From the NCBI GenBank assembly GCA_036398095.1, contig DASWHR010000127.1:3953-67952 (forward strand): a stretch of 64,000 nucleotides of DNA, in the 5' to 3' direction. This document shows positions 26,114-34,628 of this stretch, in pieces. Below the pieces are notes generated by a model, which did no database searches, was not told the DNA's origin, and was given only the letters and a program-made list of their open reading frames with translations. Each line of letters starts with the position of its first letter. Position 1 is the stretch's first letter. The stretch is from DASWHR01 sp036398095 (GTDB lineage: Bacteria; Actinomycetota; AC-67). Both the position numbers and the translations under genes were made by a program.

Positions 26114-26698
26114 TCATCGAGGCGGCGTCTCTTCGACGGGATCACCGGGGATCTTCTCGGGCGCCTTCTGACCGTAGGCCTTCACGAACGCCGCGGCGGC
26201 ATCCACGGCTTTCCCGGTCGGCGCGGGGCAGCGTCGCAGCACCGTCCATGCGGTGAACGCGAGCGGCGTCGCCGGAACGAACCGGTTCGCGGCGCGCGGC
26301 GCAAGCAGGATCCATTCGGGATTCGACTTGGTCAGCGTCACGAGTCCGTCGAGCACCGCATCGTCGATCTCGCCGGGCACGTACTGGATCACGACGTGTC
26401 CGTGCTCCAAGTTGTGCACCTGGATCTCGTCGGGGATCTCTTTCCCGTAGGTTCCGGTCGCGCCCCAGATCCCTTCGTGGTCGCCCGAGACCGGCGGCAG
26501 CGTCGAATACTGGACGCGCGTTCCTTCGGTGACGTGTTTGCGCGTCCCTTCCGGAAAGCGCACGATCGCATCGCATCCGGCCGCCTCGTCGGCCGGTTGG
26601 ATCTCGACGGGCGTGGCCGGTCCGCTCGGCGTGTCCCCGCCCCCGCACGCGGCGAGCACCAGCGAGCCCACCAACGAAACGATCGCCGCGCGCCTCAT
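26114..26698 (-). CDS. DUF3105-domain lipoprotein
   Basis: A 194-residue lipoprotein. The signal MRRAAIVSLVGSLVLAACGG has a clear lipobox (LAAC). The DUF3105 domain is recognised by YSTLPPVSGDHEGIW, VHNLEHGHVVIQYVP and the following acidic stretch. Its ATG overlaps the carboxyltransferase stop (ATGA). DUF3105 proteins have unknown function; the His-rich core could bind metal, which is speculation. Confidence 0.85.
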   Translation of the reverse strand: MRRAAIVSLVGSLVLAACGGGDTPSGPATPVEIQPADEAAGCDAIVRFPEGTRKHVTEGTRVQYSTLPPVSGDHEGIWGATGTYGKEIPDEIQVHNLEHGHVVIQYVPGEIDDAVLDGLVTLTKSNPEWILLAPRAANRFVPATPLAFTAWTVLRRCPAPTGKAVDAAAAFVKAYGQKAPEKIPGDPVEETPPR

Positions 26699-28329
26699 AC
26701 CGGCAACACCCCGTGCTTGCGCCACGGCCGCTCAATTCGCTTGGTCGCCGCGCGCTCCAGGCCGCGCGCGATCACGCGACGCGTATCGGCCGGATCGATC
26801 AGGTCGTCGACGAAGGACCATCCGGCCGCAACGTACGGGCTGATCTGCTGACGGACCGCGTCGATCATCGCGGCGCGCTGGGCGTCGCGCTGATCTTCGG
26901 GGATCTTCTCCAGGATCGAACGGCCGATGATGTTCACCGCTCCTTCGGGCCCCATGACGCTGATCTCGGCGGCCGGCCAGCCCACGATCAGGTCGGGCTC
27001 GTAGGCGCGGCCGTTCATGACGTAGTAGCCGGCTCCGTAGCCCTTGCGGACGACCACCGTCACCTTCGGCACCGTCGCTTCGCTCACGGCGAAGAGCATC
27101 TTGGAGCCGTGCCGGATGATGCCTTGCTTTTCGACGGCGCTGCCGACCAGAAACCCGGGGCAGTCCATCAGGAACACCAGCGGGATGTGGTAGGCGTCGC
27201 AGAGCCAGACGAACCGCGCGGCCTTGTCGGCGGCGTTCACGTCGATCGCACCGCCGAGGAACATCGGCTGATTCGCCACGATCCCGACCGGTCGTCCGCC
27301 GAAGCGCGCGAAGCCGGTAATCATCGAGCGCGCCCAGTCGGGCTTCATCGGAAGGAACGATCCTTCGTCGGAGATCGAGCGGATCACCTTGCGCATGTCG
27401 TAGGCCTGACGCGGGTTCGCCGGCACGATGTCGTAGAGGTCTTCGCATCGGCGATCGACCGGATCGTCGGTGGGAATCACCGGCGAGCGCTCGAGGTTCG
27501 ACGACGGCATGTACGACAGGTAGCGCCGCACCGCGTCCAAGCACTCCTTGTCGTCGGCGACTTCGAGGTCGGCGACGCCCGACACCTTGCAGTGAACCTG
27601 CGAGCCGCCCATCTCCTGCTCGGTGACGATCTCCCCGACGGCGGCCTTCACCAGATGCGGGCCGCCGAGCGCCATCGACGACACGCCTTTGACCATCGGG
27701 ACGAAGTCGGCGAGTCCGGGGATATAGGCCGTGCCGGCGGCGCCCGGACCCATCATCGCCGCGATCTGCGGGATCACCCCGCTCATGACTACCTGCTCGC
27801 GGAACAGCTCGCCGGTGCGTGCGAACGCCGATCCGGCCGCTTCCTGAATGCGCGCGCCGGCCGAGTCGATCAGCCACACGATCGGCATCCGCTCGCGCAG
27901 CGCCAGCTCGCGCATGCGAGCGGCCTTGAATTCGCCGACCATGCCCATCGAGCCCGCCATCACCGTGAAGTCGTAGGCGATCACCGCGGTCTTGCGACCG
28001 TCGATCGTGCCGACGCCGCACACGACGCCGTCGGCCGGCGTGAACTTGCCTTGCATCTGCGGCGAGGACGACTGGTGATGACCCAGCAGCCCGAACTCTT
28101 CGAACGAGCCGTCGTCGAACAGGAAATCCAATCGCTCGCGAACGGTCATCTTGCCGAGTGAATGCTGGCGCGCGATCTTGTCGGTCCCGCCCATCGCGCG
28201 ATGCTTCTCTTTGCGCTCGTGCAATTCGGCGGTGTAGCCGCGCATGTCGGGGCCTTGGTAGGTCAGCGTGGGCATCTCGCGCGCTTCGGGCGCGGACGCG
28301 TCACCCGCCGCCGGGGTGTCGTCGCTCAT
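26695..28329 (-). CDS. Acyl-CoA carboxylase beta subunit (carboxyltransferase)
   Basis: A 544-residue carboxyltransferase of the PccB/AccD type, which moves carboxyl from carboxybiotin to an acyl-CoA. LDFLFDDGSFEEFGLLG marks the N-terminal half; VWLIDSAGARIQEAAGSAFA and GPGAAGTAYIPGLADFVPMV are the first oxyanion region; LVFLMDCPGFLVGSAVEKQG and KVTVVVRKGYGAGYYVMNGR the second. ATG 28329 has AGGGAG upstream. The hydratase gene directly upstream suggests a branched-chain or leucine-type acyl-CoA pathway, but substrate specificity cannot be read with confidence. Confidence 0.92.
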   Translation of the reverse strand: MSDDTPAAGDASAPEAREMPTLTYQGPDMRGYTAELHERKEKHRAMGGTDKIARQHSLGKMTVRERLDFLFDDGSFEEFGLLGHHQSSSPQMQGKFTPADGVVCGVGTIDGRKTAVIAYDFTVMAGSMGMVGEFKAARMRELALRERMPIVWLIDSAGARIQEAAGSAFARTGELFREQVVMSGVIPQIAAMMGPGAAGTAYIPGLADFVPMVKGVSSMALGGPHLVKAAVGEIVTEQEMGGSQVHCKVSGVADLEVADDKECLDAVRRYLSYMPSSNLERSPVIPTDDPVDRRCEDLYDIVPANPRQAYDMRKVIRSISDEGSFLPMKPDWARSMITGFARFGGRPVGIVANQPMFLGGAIDVNAADKAARFVWLCDAYHIPLVFLMDCPGFLVGSAVEKQGIIRHGSKMLFAVSEATVPKVTVVVRKGYGAGYYVMNGRAYEPDLIVGWPAAEISVMGPEGAVNIIGRSILEKIPEDQRDAQRAAMIDAVRQQISPYVAAGWSFVDDLIDPADTRRVIARGLERAATKRIERPWRKHGVLPV

Positions 28330-28416
28330 CGTTCTCCCTTCCGGGGGCTCGTCGCCGGGGTCGTGTCCCCGAAGTCTGCCGGAGCCCGCCTGGGTTGGCG
28401 CCACTGTACGCGCCGG

Positions 28417-29202
28417 TCAGCGTCCCTTCCAGACGGGGTCGCGCTTTTGAAAGAATGCCGTGACGCCTTCGACGACGTCTTCGGTTTCCAGGCAAAGACC
28501 GAGCATCGCGTGCAAGTACTCGAGCCCGTCCCGCACGCTCATGTCTTCGCTCGCGTAGAACGAGTCCTTGCCGAGCCGCATCACGATCGGCGATCGCGCA
28601 GCGAGCGTCGCGCACATCGTCGCGACGGCCGCGTCCAGCTCGCCGGCCCCGACGACCACGTTCACCGCGCCGATCCGCTGTGCCTCGGCCGCGTCGATCC
28701 GCGCGCCGGTCATCATCAGCTCGAGCGCCTTGCCCGGCGGGATCTTGCGCGTGACCGTGGCCGTGATGATGAACGGCCACAAGCCCATGGTGATCTCGGG
28801 CATGCCGAAGGACGCATCGGAGGATGCGATGACGATGTCGCAGGCGCACATCAGGCCGAAGCCGCCGGCGAGCGCGTGGCCCTGCACGCGTGCCACCACC
28901 GGCTTGCCCAGACGGCGCATGTCCTCGATCAGCCGGCCGAGATCGCCGCGCAGCAGATGCTGCTCGACCTTGGATTGATCCGCGGTGAAGCCTCCCAGGT
29001 CGCCGCCGGCGCTGAACGCCTTATCGCCTTCGCCGGTGAGCACCACGACGCGCACCGCCACATCGGCGCGGGCGATCGAAAAGGCCTCGCGCAGTTCGCG
29101 CATGACCTCGACGCTGAGCGCGTTGCGCTTGTCGGGCCGGTTGATCGCGATGCGCGCCACCGGACCGTCGATCGAATACGAAACCGTCGCGAACTCGGCC
29201 AT
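28417..29202 (-). CDS. Enoyl-CoA hydratase/isomerase
   Basis: A 261-residue crotonase-fold enzyme, resembling methylglutaconyl-CoA hydratase-like proteins. Visible blocks: NRPDKRNALSVEVMRELREA, AFSAGGDLGGFT, VQGHALAGGFGLMCACDIVI and ASFGMPEITMGLWPF, the last with the Pro-Glu catalytic residue. The second usual Glu is Gly, as in several family branches. It lies 87 nt upstream of the carboxyltransferase and is probably in the same operon. Confidence 0.88.
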   Translation of the reverse strand: MAEFATVSYSIDGPVARIAINRPDKRNALSVEVMRELREAFSIARADVAVRVVVLTGEGDKAFSAGGDLGGFTADQSKVEQHLLRGDLGRLIEDMRRLGKPVVARVQGHALAGGFGLMCACDIVIASSDASFGMPEITMGLWPFIITATVTRKIPPGKALELMMTGARIDAAEAQRIGAVNVVVGAGELDAAVATMCATLAARSPIVMRLGKDSFYASEDMSVRDGLEYLHAMLGLCLETEDVVEGVTAFFQKRDPVWKGR

Positions 29203-29271
29203 CGTCCTCCTTCAGCGGACCGCGAGCCGCCGGTCGCCGGCGGTCGTGGTGCGTGCGATGATGGTACTTCA

Positions 29272-29823
29272 GTGATCGTCCTTCTGATCGTCCTGGTTGC
29301 CGGCATCGTCGTCGGCCGCGCGCGCGGCGGATCGCTGCGACGGCTCGGCGAGGCGCGGCTTCGGATGACCCCGGTGATCTTCGTCGGCGTGGCGATGCAA
29401 GGGACCGCGGCCTACGTCGGCAGCCGCCCGGCCGCCACGACACTCGCGTTGATCTCGCACACCGCGGTGTTCGTCTTCGCCGGCGCGAACGCCAAGCGGC
29501 CCGGCATGGCGCTGCTGGCGCTCGGCGCGCTGATGAACTTCGTCGTCGTCGGCGCGAACGGCGCGATGCCGGTCTCGCTCGATGCGATGGCACGCGCGGG
29601 AATCGGATCGCCGGCCGTGGGTTTGCCCGACCTCGGCGGCCTCCACGAGATCATGACGCCGGCAACGCGGCTGCGGTTCCTGGCCGACGTGATCCCAATC
29701 CGAGCGGCGCGACATGTGGTCTCGCCGGGCGATCTGACGCTGTGGGCCGGGCTGGTGCTCGCCGTCCAAGGCCTGATGGTCGCGCGCGGACACCGAACCC
29801 CGGCCGGCCACGCGCCCGCCTAG
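29272..29823 (+). CDS. DUF5317-family membrane protein
   Basis: A 183-residue membrane protein of the DUF5317 type with four to five helices (VIVLLIVLVAGIVVGRARGG; PVIFVGVAMQGTAAYVG; LTLWAGLVLAVQGLMVA). ANGAMPVSLDAMARAG and RLRFLADVIPIRAARHVVSP, the latter preceding GD, are family motifs. GTG at 29272 starts the first helix without a strong ribosome site. Function unknown. Confidence 0.78.
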   Translation: MIVLLIVLVAGIVVGRARGGSLRRLGEARLRMTPVIFVGVAMQGTAAYVGSRPAATTLALISHTAVFVFAGANAKRPGMALLALGALMNFVVVGANGAMPVSLDAMARAGIGSPAVGLPDLGGLHEIMTPATRLRFLADVIPIRAARHVVSPGDLTLWAGLVLAVQGLMVARGHRTPAGHAPA

Positions 29824-29915
29824 GGAAAATTTCTGCGTTTCCTTCCGCGCTCGTTGCTCGTTGCACCCTGGTACGGGACCGCCGGGCGGCGGTCCTCGAG
29901 GCCACGAGGGTCCCG

Positions 29916-30245
29916 ATGTCTCATCCGGCACCGGGGGGGAGCCCGCCTCGATCCACCGAGCGCAGCGAAGACGCGCTCGAGGTTCGCTCGGCCGACGGCG
30001 TCGCCATAACGATCCGATCGCGCGCTCGCATCCGCGCGCACGATCCGTCGTTCACGCGCCGGCAGACCGAGATCCTCGGGCTCGTCGGCGACGGCTTGTC
30101 CAACACCGAGATCGCCGAGGCCCTGTGCATCAGCCGGCGCACCGTCGAAAAGCACGTCGAGTCGATCCACATGAAGGCGGGCACCGGCACGCGTGCGCGG
30201 CTCGTCGCGTTCGCGAGGATCCATTCGCGCATCGACGAGCGGTGA
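29916..30245 (+). CDS. LuxR-type HTH regulator (stand-alone DNA-binding domain)
   Basis: A 109-residue protein with a disordered N-terminus and a C-terminal LuxR/GerE helix-turn-helix: FTRRQTEILGLVGDGLSNTE followed by IAEALCISRRTVEKHVESIH. No receiver or ligand domain is present. ATG at 29916 is the natural start. Its downstream neighbour is convergent. Target genes unknown. Confidence 0.83.
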   Translation: MSHPAPGGSPPRSTERSEDALEVRSADGVAITIRSRARIRAHDPSFTRRQTEILGLVGDGLSNTEIAEALCISRRTVEKHVESIHMKAGTGTRARLVAFARIHSRIDER

Positions 30246-30334
30246 ATTACGTACTTCTCCCCTGCCGCATCCGGTGCGCGCATCGCACAATGCGCGACAT
30301 GCCCCGAACGATCGAAGCGGCCGGACGGCCGGAG

Positions 30335-31036
30335 CTACGCGCCGACGAAGCGGTTGAGCGCGGACAGGGTCGCGCGGGCTATCGCGTCGCCCGGATCACG
30401 GCGCATCACGGCCGAACCCGACACGACGTGATCGCCGCGGCCGGTGATCACGCGAAGCACGACCAATGCGACTTGATGCGATCCGGCGGGAACCACGATC
30501 GCCGCCTCGACCTCGACGGCTTCGGCGCGCAAGGCCTCGGCGACCGCATCGACCGTCGCTTCGGCCACCAGTCGGAGCCCGGCGGTCGCCGGGCCGCGCG
30601 TCGTCCGGTCGATCTCGGTGCCCTCCAGCGCCAAACCCACCTTGATCTCGGTGGAAAACGACGCGGTTTCGGCCGACAGGCGGCGCAGCACCGGACGAGC
30701 CGATCCGGCAACGGCGGCGACGGGCTCGGGCTCGGGCTCGCGCTCCAACTGAACCACGCTCACGACGCGATAGTCGATGGTGATCCCGAAGCGTGTCAGC
30801 ACGGCGCTCTGGATGTCGCGGACGAGTTGCTTGGGGGCGCGGCCGGGCGCGGCCAGCACGTGCACCTCGGCGATGCGGCCGTCTTCACCGCCGACGACTC
30901 GCGCGGCACGCACGCCGGCGATGTCCGCCAGGCCGCGTTCGATCTCGGCCGGCGTCGGGCGGCGCGCGCCGCCGTCCGGCGCGTCGTCCGATGCGACCGG
31001 AGTGCCCCCGCCGGGCGATCCGTTTTCCCACGACAT
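30335..31036 (-). CDS. Conserved hypothetical protein
   Basis: A 233-residue soluble protein. An N-terminal module (about residues 27-100) contains PTPAEIERGLADIAGVRAAR and APKQLVRDIQSAVLTRFGIT, and a second module follows with a similar alpha/beta pattern ending ATLSALNRFVGA. I recall proteins of this kind in many actinobacteria but know of no function. GGAGGG lies before ATG 31036. It is divergent from bldC. Confidence 0.65.
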   Translation of the reverse strand: MSWENGSPGGGTPVASDDAPDGGARRPTPAEIERGLADIAGVRAARVVGGEDGRIAEVHVLAAPGRAPKQLVRDIQSAVLTRFGITIDYRVVSVVQLEREPEPEPVAAVAGSARPVLRRLSAETASFSTEIKVGLALEGTEIDRTTRGPATAGLRLVAEATVDAVAEALRAEAVEVEAAIVVPAGSHQVALVVLRVITGRGDHVVSGSAVMRRDPGDAIARATLSALNRFVGA

Positions 31037-31173
31037 CGTGGTCCCTCCGATGCCGGATCGAATGCGTCCGGCGCGATGGCTCACTCTATTCGGTCCTCGC
31101 CTCGGCTCCCGGGAGCGAGGACGGAACGCGCACCGACCTCGAACCGCACGTCGAAACGAAAGGAGCGAAGCCA

Positions 31174-31377
31174 ATGGCTCACGATCGATTCCTCAGAACC
31201 TCCGAGGTTGCCCTGATGCTTCAGGTCTCGCCGAAGACCGTCTCTCGCTGGGCGAAGGAGGGCCGCCTCCCCTACATGGCCACCCTGGGCGGTCACCGCC
31301 GCTTCCCCAAGAGCGAGATCGAGCGCCTGACCGAAGACCTGAACCGCTCGGCCCAGGACGTCCTCGCCCGGGCATAA
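31174..31377 (+). CDS. bldC: BldC-type MerR-like regulator
   Basis: A 67-residue winged-HTH protein. LRTSEVALMLQVSPKTVSRW, then AKEGRLPYMATLGGHRRFPK, then SEIERL, matches the BldC/excisionase family, whose members form head-to-tail oligomers on DNA repeats and control development in Streptomyces. ATG 31174 has AAAGGAG upstream. It is followed by a hairpin terminator. Orthology to BldC is likely but not proven; a generic excisionase-like regulator is the alternative. Confidence 0.83.
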   Translation: MAHDRFLRTSEVALMLQVSPKTVSRWAKEGRLPYMATLGGHRRFPKSEIERLTEDLNRSAQDVLARA

Positions 31378-31390
31378 GACGCTGCCAACG

Positions 31391-31417
31391 CGGGCCGGCC
31401 CGGAGGCGGCCGGCCCG
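31391..31417 (+). terminator. Terminator after bldC-like gene
   Basis: Perfect 10-bp stem CGGGCCGGCC / GGCCGGCCCG with a 7-nt loop, followed by TTTCGTCG, 14 nt after the stop codon. Confidence 0.72.
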
Positions 31418-31513
31418 TTTCGTCGCACAAAAACCCGAACCGGGAAAATACATCCCTGTAATTCCGGATAAGGCGAAACAAACCCCAAAACTCGTCGTTT
31501 TCCACAGAGAGTA

Positions 31514-31543
31514 TTGACCGGACCGCCCCGTAGAAGGTACAAA
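31514..31543 (+). promoter_or_regulatory. Sigma-70-type promoter for the peptide/HD operon
   Basis: TTGACC at 31514-31519 and TACAAA at 31538-31543 are separated by 18 nt in a locally AT-richer stretch. Transcription would start near 31550, about 300 nt before the first start codon. Confidence 0.5.
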
Positions 31544-31549
31544 GCATCG

Positions 31550-31850
31550 CTCGTCCAATTTGGACACGTGCTCCCCCCGGCACGGCCGCGCAGGTTATTC
31601 GGCCGTATCGGGGGTCCGGTTTTTTCGGGTCCGAAAGGCGAGCGTCGTTTGGGGATGGGACGCGCGGATCATCCGCCGCCTCATGTTGGGGGCGCTTCGG
31701 CGCAAATTGAAAATCGCATAGGGCGTTGGGGCCGGCAGGGCCCGACGGTGTCGCCACTCGAGCGGAGCGGACGGACTTCCCGCGCAGCAGCACAGCGGAA
31801 GCGGGAAGGGTCGCAACATCGAACTCTACCGTCCGAATGGGGGGCGACCC
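31550..31850 (+). ncRNA. Long hairpin-rich leader RNA (unassigned)
   Basis: No convincing coding frame. Several hairpins can be drawn: GTCCAATTTGGAC at 31553-31565 right at the presumed 5' end; GCGC-TTCG-GCGC at 31692-31703, a UUCG tetraloop; and CTTCCCGC (31776-31783) with GCGGGAAG (31801-31808). GGGTCCG occurs twice around a T-run near 31615-31635. It matches none of the riboswitch consensus patterns I know, including c-di-GMP and c-di-AMP types. It could be a cis-regulatory leader or a separate small RNA. Confidence 0.42.
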
Positions 31851-31955
31851 ATGAAGAAGCGAATTCTCGGCATTCTGGCCACGCTCGCAACCGTGTTCCT
31901 GGCTTCGGGAGCGAACGCGTCGTGGCTGAACGCAAGTTGGCTGAGCGGCAAGTAG
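31851..31955 (+). CDS. 34-residue exported peptide, candidate signal peptide/pheromone
   Basis: A very short gene with a near-ideal signal sequence: MKKRILGILATLATVFLASG followed by A-N-A at residues 21-23, an A-x-A cleavage site. The predicted mature product is only S24-K34, SWLNASWLSGK, with the unit ASWL repeated. GGGGGG precedes the ATG. The stop lies 86 nt before a membrane HD-GYP gene. The size and design are those of secreted signalling peptides or small lytic or structural peptides; no homologue is known to me. Role as ligand of the adjacent membrane proteins is inference. Confidence 0.6.
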   Translation: MKKRILGILATLATVFLASGANASWLNASWLSGK

Positions 31956-32041
31956 AAACACCACACCACCCGTTGCAACCCGGCGGGTCCTGCCGGCTTC
32001 ATTGCCCTAGCGAACCCTGATGTGGGAGGAGCAGCGGAGCG

Positions 32042-33382
32042 ATGAGGCTTAGTTGGGCGGCCCGTGCGTACATCGCGGTGGTCGTCGTATCGGCAAGTGC
32101 CGTCTTGATGGCAGCCTTGACGTCCGGGTCGTCGATCCCGATCGGCCACACGATTCTTCTGGCGAGCCTGTTCCTGCTGGCCGAGGCGTTTCCCGTCGCA
32201 CTGCCGCGCGGCGCCGCCTACTCGGTTTCCTTCGTCGTCACGCTCGCCGCGATGATCACGCACGGCCCGGCCGTCGCGGTGATCGCCGCGGGCGCGGGCG
32301 CTTTCAACCTTCGCGGCATTCGCCGCCATCCCGCTCCCATCGCAAGCCGCATCTTCAACGGCGCGAACTTCATGATCTGCACCGGGATGGCCGCGCTCGC
32401 CTATCGCGCGACCGGCGGACCGATCGGACCGGAGCTGCTCACCTCGCCGATCGCCGGCGGGCTGCTGCCGGTCCTGGTCGCGACCGGCGTGAATTTCGTC
32501 GCCAACACCGCGATCGTCGCGGTGATGCTCTACTTCGCGACGCCGCAGTCGCGTTTCCGGAACAGCCCCTGGGCGATCTGGCGCAGCGAGTTCACCTCGC
32601 TGCTGCCCGGCTATTTCTCGTTCGCGTTCCTGGGACTGCTCCTGGCCGTGCTCTATATGGAGGTCCACGCGGCTGCGGTCCTGTTCGTGCTCGTCCCGCT
32701 GCTGGTCGCTCGCCGCGCGTTCGCCGCGGCCGTGCGCGCGCAACTCGCCTACGAATCCACGGTGGAAAGCCTGGTCACCGCGATCGAGGCGAAAGACCGC
32801 TACACCCGCGATCACGCGGGGCGCGTCGCGCGACTGACCGATATCGTCGCGCACGAGCACGGCGTCCGCGGCGAGCAACTCCGGACCTTCCGCCTGGCGG
32901 CGCTGATGCACGATGTGGGAAAGCTCGGGGTTCCCACCGCCGTGCTGGCCAAGCCGGGCAAACTCACGGCCGACGAGTACGACGCCATGAAGAACCATCC
33001 GGTCCGCGGCCATGAGATCGTCGCCGAAATCGACCTGCTCCAGGATGCCCTGGCGGGAATCCGCCACCATCACGAGCGGATGGACGGCTCGGGCTACCCG
33101 GACGGGCTGTCGGGCGACCAGATCCCGCTCGTCGCTCGAATCATTATGGTTTGCGATGCTTTCGACTCGATGACCTCAACACGAGCCTATCGGAAGCCGA
33201 TGACCATGAGCGAGGCATTGAGCGAGTTGCGTCGGTGCGCCGCAAGCCAGTTCGATCCCGCGGCCATAGACGCGCTCGAAACGGCGCTCGCCAAGCATCC
33301 GTGGCGAGCCGAACCCGAGATCGAGCGTCTGCGACGAGTCGAAGAAACGAAGGAAAGGAAGAACGATGCAGCGGCCGTCTGA
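32042..33382 (+). CDS. Membrane HD-GYP phosphodiesterase-like protein
   Basis: A 446-residue protein. The N-terminal half has about seven membrane helices (YIAVVVVSASAVLMAALTSG through AAAVLFVLVPLLVARRAF). The C-terminal half is a complete HD-GYP domain: ALMHDVGKLGVP, NHPVRGHEI, HHHERMDGSGYPDGLSGDQI and DAFDSMTSTRAYR, so HD and HHExxDGxGYP are intact. Such domains hydrolyse cyclic di-GMP. The membrane part may be the sensor. GGAGG and GCGGAGCG precede the ATG. Its 3' end overlaps the next HD gene by 17 nt. Confidence 0.9.
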   Translation: MRLSWAARAYIAVVVVSASAVLMAALTSGSSIPIGHTILLASLFLLAEAFPVALPRGAAYSVSFVVTLAAMITHGPAVAVIAAGAGAFNLRGIRRHPAPIASRIFNGANFMICTGMAALAYRATGGPIGPELLTSPIAGGLLPVLVATGVNFVANTAIVAVMLYFATPQSRFRNSPWAIWRSEFTSLLPGYFSFAFLGLLLAVLYMEVHAAAVLFVLVPLLVARRAFAAAVRAQLAYESTVESLVTAIEAKDRYTRDHAGRVARLTDIVAHEHGVRGEQLRTFRLAALMHDVGKLGVPTAVLAKPGKLTADEYDAMKNHPVRGHEIVAEIDLLQDALAGIRHHHERMDGSGYPDGLSGDQIPLVARIIMVCDAFDSMTSTRAYRKPMTMSEALSELRRCAASQFDPAAIDALETALAKHPWRAEPEIERLRRVEETKERKNDAAAV

Positions 33383-34628
33383 CCCGGCAACCTGGGGCGA
33401 TCGAGCGCTCGCAGCCGTCGCCGCGATCGTCGCGGCCACGCTCGTGCCGTTCGCCGGCGTGAACGGACTCGGCGATGCGCTCCTGACCTTCGGCGCCTTC
33501 GTTCTTCTCACCGAATTGCTCGACACGGAACTTCCCAGCGGCAAGCGGCTTCGCCTGTCGCTCGCGCCCGGCCTGGCATTCGCGATGCTCGAAGGCACGC
33601 CGGCCGGATCCGCCTCCCCCGCCGTAGCGGGGCTGACCTTCCTTCTGGCGGCAAGCATCGCCGGGGGAATCCGCCTTCTGGCCAAGCGCGAAGTGCGTTT
33701 CGGCGAGATCGCCGCCTCGTTCCTGACCGTGACCGCCGCGGCCGCAGCCTACAGAGCCTTTTCCGCGACCGGGCCGCTGCATCTGGTCGGCCGCGACGGA
33801 ACGCACCTGGCATCGGTGACCGGGATGGCGGCGGTCCTGGCGATCGCACTCGCCTTCGAGCCGATCCGCCTGTGGGTAACCGGCGCCGTCGATCCCGCCG
33901 TGCGGCGCGCCGGCTCGCCGACCGCGCTGGTTCGAGCGCTGCGCTCCAACGCGGCGCTCCAGACGGCGATCGTGTCGATCGCCGCGCTTGTCGCGCTCGC
34001 GTTCCCGAAGCTGGGCGGCTGGTCCTTCCCGCTCTTCCTCGGCCCGCTTGCCGCGACGCGCTACGCGTTCCGTCAGATCACGCAGATCCGAACCACGGAG
34101 GTGCAAACGCTCCGTGCGCTTTCGAAGATCCCCGAGATGGCGGGCTACACCCAGCCCGGCCATTCGCGCCGCGTCGCCGAGCTCGCCATCGCGATGGCTG
34201 CCGAACTGGGCGCCGCCGAAGACGAGCTTCGCGAGATCGAATATGCGGCGCTGCTCCACGACATCGGCCGCGTCGTGCTCGAAGATCCCGAAAGCGCGGA
34301 CGCGTCCTCGCTCCGCGCCGACGTCGCCGCGACCGGCGCCAGCATCGTCGCCGCCGCCGGCACGTTCCCGGACGTGGCGCGCATGATTCGCGAACAGCAC
34401 CACGACTATCGCCGTCCCGGCGAGCTGATCAACGAAGAGGTTTCGCTGGGCGCGCGCATCCTTCGCGTCGCCAACACCTTCGACGACCTTTCGACCGGGC
34501 AAGGATCGACGCCGACGAAAAGCGCGTGGGAGTCGATCGAAGAGCTCCATCGCGGCGCGGCCTACGACTACGACCCGACCGTGGTGTCCGCGCTCACGCG
34601 CGTCCTCGCGCGCGACGGCGTGCTCTAG
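33366..34628 (+). CDS. Membrane HD-domain protein, degenerate HD-GYP relative
   Basis: A 420-residue companion of the upstream gene with the same layout: about seven hydrophobic segments, then an HD domain (YAALLHDIGRVVLEDPESAD). It keeps the HD pair but reads EQHHDYRRPGEL where HD-GYP proteins have HHExxDGxGYP, so the GYP signature is missing and c-di-GMP hydrolysis is doubtful. It may be a regulatory partner. The stop TAG is the left copy of a CTAG duplicated by the MITE-like insertion. Confidence 0.87.
   Translation: MQRPSDPATWGDRALAAVAAIVAATLVPFAGVNGLGDALLTFGAFVLLTELLDTELPSGKRLRLSLAPGLAFAMLEGTPAGSASPAVAGLTFLLAASIAGGIRLLAKREVRFGEIAASFLTVTAAAAAYRAFSATGPLHLVGRDGTHLASVTGMAAVLAIALAFEPIRLWVTGAVDPAVRRAGSPTALVRALRSNAALQTAIVSIAALVALAFPKLGGWSFPLFLGPLAATRYAFRQITQIRTTEVQTLRALSKIPEMAGYTQPGHSRRVAELAIAMAAELGAAEDELREIEYAALLHDIGRVVLEDPESADASSLRADVAATGASIVAAAGTFPDVARMIREQHHDYRRPGELINEEVSLGARILRVANTFDDLSTGQGSTPTKSAWESIEELHRGAAYDYDPTVVSALTRVLARDGVL

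Noticed and set aside
31550..31850. c-di-GMP (GEMM) or c-di-AMP (ydaO) riboswitch
   Set aside because: Tempting next to an HD-GYP gene, but I could not find the conserved GEMM or ydaO sequence blocks.
31514..32020. Open frame of about 168 codons on the + strand covering the leader and peptide gene
   Set aside because: Its product is low-complexity Arg/Pro-rich with no family-like motif; the leader fits an RNA better, and the frame conflicts with the well-formed signal peptide at 31851.
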